A stretch of 64,000 nt of DNA from Chitinophagaceae bacterium (lineage in GTDB: Bacteria > Bacteroidota > Bacteroidia > Chitinophagales > UBA10324), in NCBI GenBank assembly GCA_016717285.1, contig JADKFU010000005.1, positions 1,720,501-1,784,500 on the forward strand, written 5' to 3'. The notes below the pieces were generated by a model. That model did no database searches, was not told the origin of the DNA, and saw only the letters and a program-made list of their open reading frames with translations. A program made the position numbers and the translations under genes. Below, piece after piece: positions 1 to 9,965 of the stretch; within the stretch, counting starts at the first letter, position 1; each line of letters starts with the position of its first letter.

Positions 1-3000
1 TCCAAATACAGTTACAGGATCAGACAATTTAAAGCAACCACTTACATTGGTCACTTTTACTGTATAAGTACCATTAATGGTAGCGATGAAATTACTATCC
101 GTTGCACCCGAGATGATCACGTCATTGCGGTACCACTGCCAGGTATAATTAGCACCACCTGAAGCACCGAGTGTAACAGTTCCTTCACAGATATTTAAAT
201 TGCCATTATTTATTGCTGTTATTACAGCAGCGGGCAGGTTAAGACTGATTAATGAAATACCATTTGAAGTGGTGGAACAACCAAAACCGTTGGATGCAAC
301 AGCAGTAACTGTAGTAGTTTCATACTTGAGTGTATAAGTGGCGTTGGATTGACCGGCTATTGAATTGGGATTTGAGCCTTTGTACCATTTATAGGAGGTG
401 ATGTTATTTCCGGAAGCGGTGAGGGTAATAGAATCGCATTTACATCCTGTTAGTGGTCCACCTGCAGTAATAATAATTGTAGGTGCATTTTCATCAACAA
501 CTCCATCGCAATTATTATCAAGGCCATCGCAAATATCAATGGCCGCAGGGTTAATAGCTGCATTACCGTCAGCACAATCATTATGGCTCAAAGTAACACC
601 TGCCGGAGGAATACAGTAAGCAGTTCCTGAAGAGGAGGCACTTCCATAACTGTCGTTGTCAGCATCGGGATAATAGGTAACTTTTCCGATGGCAGAAGGA
701 TCAGCATTGTCGGCCAGGCCGTTGCAATTTTCATCAATGGCATTAGCATCACATATTTCCTGAGCATTTGGTTTGATCGCGCTATTAGCATCATTACAAT
801 CTGAATGGTTTGAAACAAGCCCTGCAGGAGGAAAGCAATAAGAGGTTCCTGGAGCAACAGCGGAACCATAACCGTCATTATCCGCATCTATGTAATAAGT
901 TAAAAGTCCAATGGCTGCCGGATCGGCATTGTCAGCGAGACCATTGCAGTTTTCATCTATGTTGTTAGCACTGCAGATTTCCTGGGCACCGGGATTAACC
1001 GCGCTGTTGGCATCATTGCAATCGGTATTATTATTCACCATTCCGGCAGGAGGGATACAAAAGGAAGAAGCAGTAGCTGTTGAAGAACCATACCCGTCAA
1101 GATCTGCATCTACATAAAAATTTGCTTGTCCAAACACTGTTACAGGATTGGAAATTTTATAACAACCGGTCACGTTGGTTACTTTAACCGTAATGACACC
1201 ATTGCCGGTTGCAGTATAATTAATGCCGGTTGCACCTGCGATGGCAACATCATTCATGTACCACTGCCAGGTATAATTGGTACCACCTGTTGCAGCAAGC
1301 GTAACGGCTCCTGCGCATAAGTTCAGGTTGCCATTATTTAAAACAGTTATTGTAGAAGCGGGAGAATTAAGGGCGGTAAGCGAAATAATGTTTGAAGTGA
1401 CAGTGCAACCAAAACCATTGGAGACCACAGCTTTAACTGTTGTGGTTTCGTAATTGAGATTATAGGTGGAGTTGGATTGTCCGGCAACTGAATTTGGATT
1501 TGAGCCTTTATACCATTTATAGGAAGTGATATTATTTCCCGTAGCGGTTAACGTAATAAAATCAGTTTTACATCCACTTAGTGAACCTGCCGCAGTAACC
1601 GTAACGCTAATTGCATTTTCATCAACTGTTCCATTGCAGTTATTATCAATGCCATCACAAATATCAGGCGCACCGGGGTTAATGTTAGCATTGCCATCAG
1701 CACAATCGTTGTGAGTTAAAGAAACACCGGCCGGAGGTTGGCAATAGGCAATACCGGACGCTGTTGCACTTCCATAACCATCATTGTCGGCATCGGCATA
1801 ATAGGTAAGTTTTCCTATGGCACCGGGATCAGCATTATCGGCAAGACCATTGCAATTTTCATCTATGTTATTTGCACTGCAGATTTCCTGGACACCGGGA
1901 TTAACCGAGCTGTTGGCATCATTGCAATCTGTATTATTGATAGATGTTCCCGGAGGAGGTGTGCAAAAAGTAGAAGCAGTAGCCGTTGAAGAACCATACC
2001 CGTCAAGATCTGCATCTACATAAAAATTTGCTTGTCCAAACACTGTTACAGGATTGGAAATTTTATAACAACCGGTCACGTTGGTTACTTTAACCGTAAT
2101 GACACCATTGCCGGTTGCAGTATAATTAATGCCGGTTGCACCTGCGATGGCAACATCATTCATGTACCACTGCCAGGTATAATTGGTACCACCTGTTGCA
2201 GTAAGCGTAACGGGTCCTGCGCATAAGTTCAGGTTGCCATTATTTAAAACAGTTATTGTAGAAGCGGGAGAATTAAGGGCGGTAAGCGAAATAATGTTTG
2301 AAGTGACAGTGCAACCAAAACCATTGGAGACCACAGCTTTAACTGTTGTGGTTTCGTAATTGAGATTATAGGTGGAGTTGGATTGTCCGGCAACTGAATT
2401 TGGATTTGAGCCTTTATACCATTTATAGGAAGTGATATTATTTCCCGTAGCGGTTAACGTAATAAAATCAGTTTTACATCCACTTAGTGAACCTGCCGCA
2501 GTAACCGTAACGCTAATTGCATTTTCATCAACTGTTCCATTGCAGTTATTATCAATGCCATCACAAATATCAGGCGCACCGGGGTTAATGTTAGCATTGC
2601 CATCAGCACAATCGTTGTGAGTTAAAGAAACACCGGCCGGAGGTTGGCAATAGGCAATACCGGACGCTGTTGCACTTCCATAACCATCATTGTCGGCATC
2701 GGCATAATAGGTAAGTTTTCCTATGGCACCGGGATCAGCATTATCGGCAAGACCATTGCAATTTTCATCAATGTTATTAGCACTGCAGATTTCCTGGGTA
2801 CCGGGATTAACCGCGCTGTTGGCATCGTTGCAATCTGTTTGGTTTGAAACGTAACCTGCTGGCGGCGTACAGTACACTGTTCCTGTAGCAATAGCAGAAC
2901 CATAACCATCATTATCTGAATCGATGTAATAGGATGTTGCTCCAGTTGCAGAAGGATCAGCACTGTCCGCTAATCCATCGCAATCTTCATCGAGATGATT

Positions 3001-6000
3001 TGGATCGCAAACTTCGCTGGCAGCAGGATTTATTGATGCATTCGCATCATTACAATCAGTATGATTTAATGTAGTGGCCGCAGGTTGATCACAATATAGC
3101 GTTCCGGCATCTGAAAGATCACCAAATGCATCCAGATCAACATCTTTGTAATAAATGATCTTACCAATAGCATTTGCATCTGCATTGTCAGCCAGTCCAT
3201 TGCAGTTTTCATCCACATTATTTAAATCACATATTTCCGTGGCATTAGGATTAATTGATGCGTTGTTATCGTTACAATCATTATGCGACGTAACGAGACC
3301 TGCGGGAGGGTTGCAATAAGCGGTTCCTATAGCAGATGCTGATCCGAAACCATCTAAATCTGCATCCACATAATAAATAATTGTTCCGATTGCTGATGGA
3401 TCTGCTGCATCAATCAGCCCATCACAATCCTCATCTATCAGGCTTGCATTACAGAGCTCGTTAGCCATTGGATTAATTGCTGCATTGATATCATTGCAAT
3501 CAGTATTATTGGTTACGGTCCATTCAGGAGCATTGCAGAATGGAGTTCCTGGAAGCAGAGAGTTACCAAAGCCGTCATGATCAGCATCTATGTAATAAAT
3601 CTGCTTGCCTGTTACAGAAAGATCCAAATCATCTGCCAAACCATCACAATCTTCATCCGCATCATTGGCATCACAAATTTCACCTGCGGAAGGGTTTATA
3701 GATGCATTCGCATCATTACAATCCGTATGATTTAATGTAGTGGCTGCAGGCTGATCGCAATAAAAAGTGCCGGCATCAGCAAGACTTCCAAATCCGTCCA
3801 GGTCAACATCTTTGTAATAAATAATCTTACCGAGTGCAAGCGCATCGGCATTGTCCGCGAGGCCATTGCAATTTTCATCAATATTATTCACATCGCATAT
3901 TTCTATGGCAGCCGGGTTAATGGTGATATTGTTATCGTTGCAATCGTTATGTGAACTCTGCAAACCCAAAGGAGGATGGCAATAGGCAGTTCCTGAACCA
4001 GCGCTGGTTCCATATCCGTCCAGATCTGCATCAGGGTAATAACTTATTTTTCCTGTGGCAGCAGGGTCCGCATCATCTGATAATCCGTTGCAATTTTCAT
4101 CGATGCTGAACAGGTCACAAATTTCAACAGCTGTTGGAAAAATCGCAGCGTTCAGATCATTGCAATCAGTATGATTGGTAACGGTCCATGCCGGCGGATT
4201 GCAATAGGCTGTTCCAGGCAGAATGATACTTCCAAAACCATCATGATCAGCATCAATATAATAGGTCTGTTTCCCTGTTACTGAAGCATCAGCATCATCT
4301 GACAGTCCATCGCAATCTTCATCAACATCGTTGGCATCACAGATCTCCTGGCCATTAGGACGAACAGCACTGTTGGCATCATTGCAGTCTGTTTTATTGG
4401 TGATATACCAGGCAGGTGGATTACAATACAATGTTCCGCTTGATGTTGAGGAGCCAAATCCGTCATGGTCAGCATCCGGATAATAAACCATTTTACCTGT
4501 TACGCTTGCATCCGCATCATCTGACATTCCATCACAATCCTCATCTATATCATTGGCATCGCATACTTCCTGGGCTAAAGGATTTATGGACACATTGTTG
4601 TCGTTGCAATCATTGTTATTGGTCACAAATCCATTGGGTGCAATGCAATAAATTGTGCCCGCATCGGTGCTCGATCCGTATCCATCATGATCGGTATCAG
4701 CATAATACTTAGTAGTACATCCGGGAACCGACAGACTGATGTTACTTCCAACTTTGTAAATTTTAATACCCGTCAGCGTGATGGGGCCTCCGTTATACAC
4801 CATGGTGCCTTGCTGAATTACATTCCCGTTGTTTTTTCGAACAGCCCAGGTAATCACCTGTCCAACCAATGGTTTGAATTGCTGAAGTCTTCTGAACGTA
4901 ATATTAGTTGTACAGGAATCATATTGATTTGCCAATAGTACACCGCCGGCATAAAAATTTTTCACAAAGCAGGTTATATCATAATTAGTGCTGATGTCAT
5001 TAATAGAAGCATCATTCCAGTCGAGGTAGCCATTTATTGCTCCAACAGGTGCTCCATCCGTAGGAGTTCCATTTCCAGGATTCTGATTAATTGAACAATA
5101 CGCAAATGCGGGATAAGAACGGGCTAGAGAAAATCTTTCGAACGCCGGAGATACTTCCTCATCTAAAAATAACCCTCCGGTATTATTATGTGTCCGCTGA
5201 TCCCAATACCATGCTCCACCCTGATTATAGACATTCACTGAATCATACCAATAAAATTTTTGAACCCAGCCAACAGTCACGTCTTTCTTGCCATTAATTC
5301 CTTCATTAAATGGAATACCTCTGGTCTTGTTGATGCCATACATATGGTAAATACTAAAAAGATCCCATATCAGGATAGGAAGACCTGTATTTGGGTCATT
5401 ATAATCTGAATTAAGATTTACCAGATTGTCGCACCATTGCTCCTCGCGTGGAGAGTTGTTGATGGGTTTAATAATGATAGGGGCATTTTTTGCAGAAACA
5501 GCGGTAACCTGATTGGGCCACATCTGGGAGGTCAGTAAAGCGCCAAAAGCATTGTGTGAAACACCGATCAGGTAGACACGATTGCTGTCGGCAGAAATAT
5601 TTTTTCTTAACCACTCAATTGTTTCTTTCAAACGTGCCTGCGTATACATTTTAACGACCCCTGATGTAGCTACAGGATTAGTAGTGGAGTACATATTATA
5701 ATTCTCATTCCATCCGCTCCAATAAGAGTCAACCCCATTGGGCAGGCGGTCATCAATCTTTATCACGTTACAATCGGTACACACATTGATGCCTGAATTG
5801 GAAAATGGGTTATCATCTTTGTATTGTATATAAATGGATCGGTTGGTACTGTTGCCCACTTTAAAGACGGTAAAATTATGTGCATAAGAACCGGCATTGT
5901 TAAAAGCGGGAAAGTGACTGGCATTCTGGTTATTGCCCCACATAGCATATTCGTATCTAACCGAACCGTCTGTCTCATTATTTTGAAGCTGTAGAACTGC

Positions 6001-6483
6001 CTGCGGATCGGCAATTGTTTCGGCCACAGGTACTGCTAATGAATTTGCTGAGTTAATTAATGATTTATCCTCCACACCAGTACTCAGGTTGACGATTGTG
6101 ACGGCATAATAATAGGAGGCATTGTTCGTGCAGGTTGCAACATATAAGCCACGGTCACTTGCTAAAGGGCTGCCGCTGTCAGTGATCTTGAAATAAAAAC
6201 TTCCGGTATATAGCGATGCTTTCCGGACATTTTTTGCTGAGTTATCGCGAACATAACCCAAGAAAGTAGTAGCGTTGAGATTAGTGGCATTTAGAGGTGA
6301 AGTGGAACGGTAAACATTGTATTGCAGGTTTGTAGTGGTTGAATTTTTCCAGGTAAGAAACACCTGACCGTAACGATAAGTGGCCTGTAATTCACTTACT
6401 AAAAATGCATGGGCCGATTGAGTGAATAGGAGAAACAGGAGAATAAAAGCAAAACCTTGATTACGGAGTAGAAGTTTTATCAT
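1..6483 (-). CDS. Giant secreted hydrolase/MopE-repeat/Ig-like protein, 3' end outside window
   Basis: The reading frame from the ATG at 6483 stays open for 2161 codons to the window edge, so the C-terminus and any sorting domain are not visible. Residues 1-27 form a signal peptide. Residues about 30-150 look FN3-like. About 180-480 look like an alpha/beta-hydrolase with a GVSHNAFGA nucleophile elbow (Ser309). From about 590 the protein consists of about 75-residue repeats with YYxDxDxDGYG, DCND and CDGxDxxCDG motifs, the pattern of MopE-type putative metal-binding repeats. About fifteen are visible in blocks of ten, two and three, separated by pairs of Ig/PKD-like modules (for example WQWYMNDVAIAGATG). 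The enzyme substrate cannot be told. The likely location is the cell surface or medium. A polymer-acting esterase or peptidase with a calcium-rigidified stalk is my inference. Confidence 0.85.
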   Translation of the reverse strand, partial: MIKLLLRNQGFAFILLFLLFTQSAHAFLVSELQATYRYGQVFLTWKNSTTTNLQYNVYRSTSPLNATNLNATTFLGYVRDNSAKNVRKASLYTGSFYFKITDSGSPLASDRGLYVATCTNNASYYYAVTIVNLSTGVEDKSLINSANSLAVPVAETIADPQAVLQLQNNETDGSVRYEYAMWGNNQNASHFPAFNNAGSYAHNFTVFKVGNSTNRSIYIQYKDDNPFSNSGINVCTDCNVIKIDDRLPNGVDSYWSGWNENYNMYSTTNPVATSGVVKMYTQARLKETIEWLRKNISADSNRVYLIGVSHNAFGALLTSQMWPNQVTAVSAKNAPIIIKPINNSPREEQWCDNLVNLNSDYNDPNTGLPILIWDLFSIYHMYGINKTRGIPFNEGINGKKDVTVGWVQKFYWYDSVNVYNQGGAWYWDQRTHNNTGGLFLDEEVSPAFERFSLARSYPAFAYCSINQNPGNGTPTDGAPVGAINGYLDWNDASINDISTNYDITCFVKNFYAGGVLLANQYDSCTTNITFRRLQQFKPLVGQVITWAVRKNNGNVIQQGTMVYNGGPITLTGIKIYKVGSNISLSVPGCTTKYYADTDHDGYGSSTDAGTIYCIAPNGFVTNNNDCNDNNVSINPLAQEVCDANDIDEDCDGMSDDADASVTGKMVYYPDADHDGFGSSTSSGTLYCNPPAWYITNKTDCNDANSAVRPNGQEICDANDVDEDCDGLSDDADASVTGKQTYYIDADHDGFGSIILPGTAYCNPPAWTVTNHTDCNDLNAAIFPTAVEICDLFSIDENCNGLSDDADPAATGKISYYPDADLDGYGTSAGSGTAYCHPPLGLQSSHNDCNDNNITINPAAIEICDVNNIDENCNGLADNADALALGKIIYYKDVDLDGFGSLADAGTFYCDQPAATTLNHTDCNDANASINPSAGEICDANDADEDCDGLADDLDLSVTGKQIYYIDADHDGFGNSLLPGTPFCNAPEWTVTNNTDCNDINAAINPMANELCNASLIDEDCDGLIDAADPSAIGTIIYYVDADLDGFGSASAIGTAYCNPPAGLVTSHNDCNDNNASINPNATEICDLNNVDENCNGLADNADANAIGKIIYYKDVDLDAFGDLSDAGTLYCDQPAATTLNHTDCNDANASINPAASEVCDPNHLDEDCDGLADSADPSATGATSYYIDSDNDGYGSAIATGTVYCTPPAGYVSNQTDCNDANSAVNPGTQEICSANNIDENCNGLADNADPGAIGKLTYYADADNDGYGSATASGIAYCQPPAGVSLTHNDCADGNANINPGAPDICDGIDNNCNGTVDENAISVTVTAAGSLSGCKTDFITLTATGNNITSYKWYKGSNPNSVAGQSNSTYNLNYETTTVKAVVSNGFGCTVTSNIISLTALNSPASTITVLNNGNLNLCAGPVTLTATGGTNYTWQWYMNDVAIAGATGINYTATGNGVITVKVTNVTGCYKISNPVTVFGQANFYVDADLDGYGSSTATASTFCTPPPGTSINNTDCNDANSSVNPGVQEICSANNIDENCNGLADNADPGAIGKLTYYADADNDGYGSATASGIAYCQPPAGVSLTHNDCADGNANINPGAPDICDGIDNNCNGTVDENAISVTVTAAGSLSGCKTDFITLTATGNNITSYKWYKGSNPNSVAGQSNSTYNLNYETTTVKAVVSNGFGCTVTSNIISLTALNSPASTITVLNNGNLNLCAGAVTLAATGGTNYTWQWYMNDVAIAGATGINYTATGNGVITVKVTNVTGCYKISNPVTVFGQANFYVDADLDGYGSSTATASSFCIPPAGMVNNNTDCNDANSAVNPGAQEICSANNIDENCNGLADNADPAAIGLLTYYIDADNDGYGSAVAPGTSYCFPPAGLVSNHSDCNDANSAIKPNAQEICDANAIDENCNGLADNADPSAIGKVTYYPDADNDSYGSASSSGTAYCIPPAGVTLSHNDCADGNAAINPAAIDICDGLDNNCDGVVDENAPTIIITAGGPLTGCKCDSITLTASGNNITSYKWYKGSNPNSIAGQSNATYTLKYETTTVTAVASNGFGCSTTSNGISLISLNLPAAVITAINNGNLNICEGTVTLGASGGANYTWQWYRNDVIISGATDSNFIATINGTYTVKVTNVSGCFKLSDPVTVFG
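620..4710 (-). repeat. Tandem MopE-like metal-binding coding repeats
   Basis: Coding repeats of about 220-225 bp start, in minus-strand reading order, near 4700, 4480, 4255, 4040, 3820, 3600, 3375, 3150, 2930 and 2700. Two more lie near 2020 and 1800, and three near 1110, 890 and 670. Each encodes a DxDxDG-like acidic loop, a paired-Cys/DCND segment and a second acidic segment ending near CNG or CDG. The family link is by motif. Calcium binding is inferred from the DxDxDG spacing. Confidence 0.8.
1066..2767. repeat. Near-identical in-frame tandem duplication, 906-bp period
   Basis: The block at about 1066-1861 recurs at about 1972-2767 with an exact 906-bp offset (302 codons) and only a few visible differences, for example near 1305 versus 2211. 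It encodes two Ig-like modules plus flanking MopE repeats. A more diverged third copy occupies about 1-700. High nucleotide identity points to recent duplication, or to an assembly error in a repetitive gene. Confidence 0.85.
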
Positions 6484-6898
6484 GGTGGGTTGGATTTATA
6501 GATGTATTTCACTACGACAGGTTAGTAATTAATGTTACATATTGGTAAGAATTGCTTGTATTTATGAGTTAACCATAAATATGGATAGGCTTTTCAGGTC
6601 AACATTAACAACCAGCAGCGAGACGGATTAAGATATTTTCACCTGAAATGGGTTAACAATAGTAGGTTACAAAAACTGCAACGGCAACGATTCCGCTGGT
6701 CGATCCACCCAGAATTTCCTACCGTAACCATAGCCTGTCGGTTATTCAATACGGTAAATCTTCCTTTTCTAAATCGTTTCTGACGGTTGGGGGAGTGGTT
6801 TTTTCAGGTGAATAACTATTTTTACCCGATTATTTTTTTCAAGACTCATTCATTTACCTTCGCTTTAAATTCATTCATCAACAACCCCATCCAACTAC
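6484..6898. other. Divergent intergenic region
   Basis: 415 bp lie between the divergent giant secreted gene and the alpha-oxoamine synthase gene, so promoters for both should be here. On the plus strand TACCTTCG at 6855-6862 is one mismatch from the Bacteroidetes -7 consensus TAnnTTTG and lies 37 bp before the ATG at 6899. No clear -33 element is seen, and there is no convincing gene or RNA. Confidence 0.4.
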
Positions 6899-8143
6899 AT
6901 GGATTTATTTGAAAAACTTCTTCAGAACAGAGGTCCGATAGGGCAGTACTCAAAAATTGCGCACGGTTATTTTTCTTTTCCAAAGCTCGAAGGCGAGATT
7001 GGAAACCGTATGATCTTCCGAGGTAAAGAGCGGATCATCTGGAGTTTAAATAATTATCTGGGCCTCGCCAATCATCCAGAAATCCGTAAAGCAGATGCTG
7101 ATGCCACTGCACGCTGGGGATTGGCTTATCCAATGGGTGCACGTATGATGTCAGGCAATTCTGACCTGCATGAGCAGTTAGAGAAAGAACTGGCGAAGTT
7201 TGAAGGAAAAAAGGACGCGATACTTTTCAATTACGGTTACCAGGGAATTATGTCAGCAATTGATTGCCTGGTGGATCGCCGGGATATAATTGTGTACGAT
7301 GCAGAATCTCATGCATGTATCATTGATGGTTTAAGGATGCACCTGGGGAAACGTTTCGTTTACGCTCATAACGATATCGAAAGTTGCGAAAAACAGTTAC
7401 AACGTGCAACAGAACTCGCTAATGAATCCGGAGGCGCCATACTGGTAATTACTGAAGGCGTTTTTGGAATGGGTGGTGACCAGGGAAAACTGAAAGAGAT
7501 CGTAGCGCTGAAGAAAAAATACAGTTTCCGGCTGATGGTGGATGACGCACACGGATTTGGAACCATGGGAAAAACAGGTGCCGGAACAGGAGAGGAGCAA
7601 GGCGTTCAGGATGACATTGACCTGTACTTTTCCACATTCGCAAAATCAATGGCAAGCATCGGCGCTTTTATGGCCGGTGATGAACAGGTAATTGAATACC
7701 TCCGGTATAATTCCCGTTCGCAAATTTTCGCCAAAGCTTTACCTATGCCTTTTGTAGTTGGAAATCTTAAGCGGCTTGAATTGTTGCAAACACAACCTGA
7801 ACTGAAAGCAAAATTGTGGGAGAATGTAAATGCACTTCAGAAAGGGTTAAAAGAACGCGGTTTTGATATCGGACAATCCAACACACCCGTAACTCCGGTT
7901 TATTTCAAAGGATCTCCTTCTGAAGCAGCCAATATGATTATGGATATACGTGAGAATTACAACATTTTCTTATCGATAGTGGTGTATCCGGTAGTACCTA
8001 AAGGAGTGATGCTGTTACGTCTTACACCTACTGCCGTTCATACCATGCAAGACATAGATGAAACATTGAACTGTTTCACGGAAGTGGGCGAAAAATTAAA
8101 GGCAGGAACTTATCTGACACAGAAGTTAGTGGGAGTCGTATAG
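6899..8143 (+). CDS. Alpha-oxoamine synthase family PLP enzyme (KBL/BioF/SPT-like)
   Basis: This 414-residue fold-type I PLP enzyme belongs to the family that condenses an acyl-CoA with an amino acid (serine palmitoyltransferase, 8-amino-7-oxononanoate synthase, glycine C-acetyltransferase). Visible motifs are the SLNNYLGL N-terminal segment, DAESHACIIDG (His stacking on PLP), VDDAHGFGTMG (Asp binding the pyridine nitrogen) and TFAKSMASIGAF, whose Lys would form the Schiff base. Length is normal. No biotin or threonine genes lie nearby. Bacteroidota often have several paralogues, some making sphingolipids, so the exact substrate is open. The gene stands alone and ends in a good terminator at 8184-8217. 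Confidence 0.9.
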   Translation: MDLFEKLLQNRGPIGQYSKIAHGYFSFPKLEGEIGNRMIFRGKERIIWSLNNYLGLANHPEIRKADADATARWGLAYPMGARMMSGNSDLHEQLEKELAKFEGKKDAILFNYGYQGIMSAIDCLVDRRDIIVYDAESHACIIDGLRMHLGKRFVYAHNDIESCEKQLQRATELANESGGAILVITEGVFGMGGDQGKLKEIVALKKKYSFRLMVDDAHGFGTMGKTGAGTGEEQGVQDDIDLYFSTFAKSMASIGAFMAGDEQVIEYLRYNSRSQIFAKALPMPFVVGNLKRLELLQTQPELKAKLWENVNALQKGLKERGFDIGQSNTPVTPVYFKGSPSEAANMIMDIRENYNIFLSIVVYPVVPKGVMLLRLTPTAVHTMQDIDETLNCFTEVGEKLKAGTYLTQKLVGVV

Positions 8144-8183
8144 TTATTGCATTGCTTAATTGTAAAATTGTTTAATTGTTGAT

Positions 8184-8217
8184 TGGCTGCGGACTTAGTT
8201 CGTGGCCAGTTTTTTTT
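8184..8217 (+). terminator. Rho-independent terminator
   Basis: A 10-bp stem (GGCTGCGGAC with GTTCGTGGCC, three G-U wobbles) around a TTA loop is followed two bases later by eight T. It lies 40 bp after the stop of the PLP enzyme gene. The rest of the interval to dapA (8414) is AT-rich low-complexity sequence. Confidence 0.65.
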
Positions 8218-8413
8218 CATACCAATTCTCTTTGTAAAAATGGCTAAATGATCAGATGGTTATATGGTGGTTAAATTGTTGAATTATTAAATTGCCATTT
8301 ACCCATGAATTTAACCATCTGTTCCTGTCTATTTTAGGAGGATGCATTTTCCATTCATGGTGCGATAACGATCAAACATTTCAAACTCCTAAACATCTAA
8401 GCTCTTCAATATT

Positions 8414-9295
8414 TCAAACGATCGCCATCGCTGCCCCGATTCGTTGATAAAGCGTGTTGCTCACAGGAACCAATGGCAAGCGAACTATATTTTCGCAAAT
8501 CCCCAATATGTTTAAAGCAGCTTTCACACCACCCGGACTTCCTTCTGCGAAGAACCATTCCATAAAATCGAGGAGCTTATAATGCGATTGTTGAGCGGCC
8601 GCGAAATTTCCATTGAGCGCTTCGGTTACCATCTCTGAAAAATCTGTAGGGAAAGCCTGTCCAACAACTGATATCACACCATCCATTCCAAAACCAATCA
8701 TGGGCAACGTTATAATGTCATCGCCCGAAATCACCAGAAAGTCTTTCGGTTTCTCTTTAACAATTCGCATACATTGCGCAAAATTTCCGGAGGCTTCTTT
8801 CATTCCAATAAAACGCTCATGAGACTTAGCAAGCCTTATCGTCGTTTCTGCGGAAATATTAGAACTTGTTCTTCCGGGTACGTTATATAATAGTAAAGGA
8901 AGGTTGGATACTTCCGCAATTTTCATGAAATGCTGATAAATACCTTCCTGTGATGGCTTATTGTAATAAGGACTCACTGAAAGAATCGCATCAAATCCCG
9001 GGATGTCAAACTGTTTTACGGTTTCAACTACTTCTGCTGTATTATTTCCGCCAATGCCTGCAACCAGTGGGACTTTTCCATTTACAGATTTCGAAGAGAA
9101 TTGCCATACCTCTTTTCTTTCTTCTTTTGTCAATGTGGCTGTTTCACCTGTTGTACCGAGTGAAACAAAATAATTTACACCATTGTCAATATTGAAATGA
9201 ATAAGTTTATCAAGCGCTGTAAAATCTATGCTGCCATCCTTTTTGAAAGGAGTAATCAGTGCGACACCTGTTCCGCGGAATTTCTGGTGAATCAT
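8414..9295 (-). CDS. dapA: 4-hydroxy-tetrahydrodipicolinate synthase
   Basis: DapA condenses pyruvate with aspartate-semialdehyde in the diaminopimelate/lysine pathway, in the cytoplasm. The 293 residues match the family length. Diagnostic motifs are GTTGETATL, YYNKPSQEG, YNVPGRTSSN (active-site Tyr) and GMKEASGN, with Lys166 as the Schiff-base lysine. The ATG at 9295 gives MIHQKFRGTGVALITPF, a normal start. It lies downstream of accA and a small conserved gene on the same strand, but a 138-bp gap suggests its own promoter. Confidence 0.97.
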   Translation of the reverse strand: MIHQKFRGTGVALITPFKKDGSIDFTALDKLIHFNIDNGVNYFVSLGTTGETATLTKEERKEVWQFSSKSVNGKVPLVAGIGGNNTAEVVETVKQFDIPGFDAILSVSPYYNKPSQEGIYQHFMKIAEVSNLPLLLYNVPGRTSSNISAETTIRLAKSHERFIGMKEASGNFAQCMRIVKEKPKDFLVISGDDIITLPMIGFGMDGVISVVGQAFPTDFSEMVTEALNGNFAAAQQSHYKLLDFMEWFFAEGSPGGVKAALNILGICENIVRLPLVPVSNTLYQRIGAAMAIV

Positions 9296-9433
9296 GTTTG
9301 AGGGTTTGAAATGTTTAGGTTGTTTGAGAGTTTGAAATGTTTAGTTTAGCATGTTTAGCACCTTCGTCCTATGTGCAGAATGCTTATATTGATTCCCCAA
9401 TTTATATCCTAATTCCTAATTCCTAATTTTCCT
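9296..9433. repeat. Low-complexity GTTTAGGTTGTTTGA-type repeat
   Basis: The region upstream of dapA is built from degenerate words such as AAATGTTTAGGTTGTTT (9309-9325), which recurs exactly at 41747-41763. Similar AT-rich text occurs downstream of dapA (about 8230-8410). No coding sense is seen. Confidence 0.5.
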
Positions 9434-9961
9434 TTACACCATCTCCATATAATATTTCACCTGCTCCATCAATTTTCGTAAATCTCTTTCTCCCTTCATG
9501 TCAATCATAAAATCATAAGCATACGTTTTTTGTTTATCGTAGTGCCCGATTCTAAAAGAGGATTGCGACATGGTTGACACGTATTCCAGTGGAAGGTTTT
9601 CATCAATGTAAGCGTTGATGAGAATGTCGAACTTACGCGCAATGAATTCTTCCACCAACCCGCCATTGGGTTCAAAATGCCAGTTGATGTTTTTACGGTT
9701 GAAATACGGAAAATTAAAATTGATAGCGGGCTTCGGGAAATTATAGAAGCCGAGTAAAACAACTTTTTTCCGCTCTTTGCGAAGTGCATCGGCAAAGATA
9801 TTCACGATAGCTGTTCTGTCTGTATCGGAGGCATCGAAAAGAATCCCGATTTCACGGGAATCGTTGAGATTCACCACTTTTCTGGAAACCTGGTGAAACT
9901 TCAATTCCTTATTTAGAAAATAGAAATGGAATAGTCTTCTTATGTATGTTAATAGTTGCAT
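9434..9961 (-). CDS. Conserved Bacteroidetes protein (DUF6913-like)
   Basis: A 175-residue cytoplasmic protein with no signal peptide. It resembles a small family common in Bacteroidota next to dapA or accA (my recollection is DUF6913). Features are an N-terminal basic helix, REIGILFDASD, and a C-terminal YDFMIDMKGERDL segment. An in-frame ATG at 10048 would overlap accA by 83 bp. I chose the ATG at 9961, which starts just after the accA stop, because that arrangement suggests translational coupling. Function is unknown; lipid or wall precursor metabolism is only suggested by context. Confidence 0.8.
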   Translation of the reverse strand: MQLLTYIRRLFHFYFLNKELKFHQVSRKVVNLNDSREIGILFDASDTDRTAIVNIFADALRKERKKVVLLGFYNFPKPAINFNFPYFNRKNINWHFEPNGGLVEEFIARKFDILINAYIDENLPLEYVSTMSQSSFRIGHYDKQKTYAYDFMIDMKGERDLRKLMEQVKYYMEMV

Positions 9962-9965
9962 CTGC

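Noticed and set aside
588..2963. Many small frames inside the giant gene (for example 1126-1320 and 2032-2226 on the plus strand)
   Set aside because: They are shadows of the MopE and Ig-like repeats; identical frames appear twice because of the 906-bp duplication.
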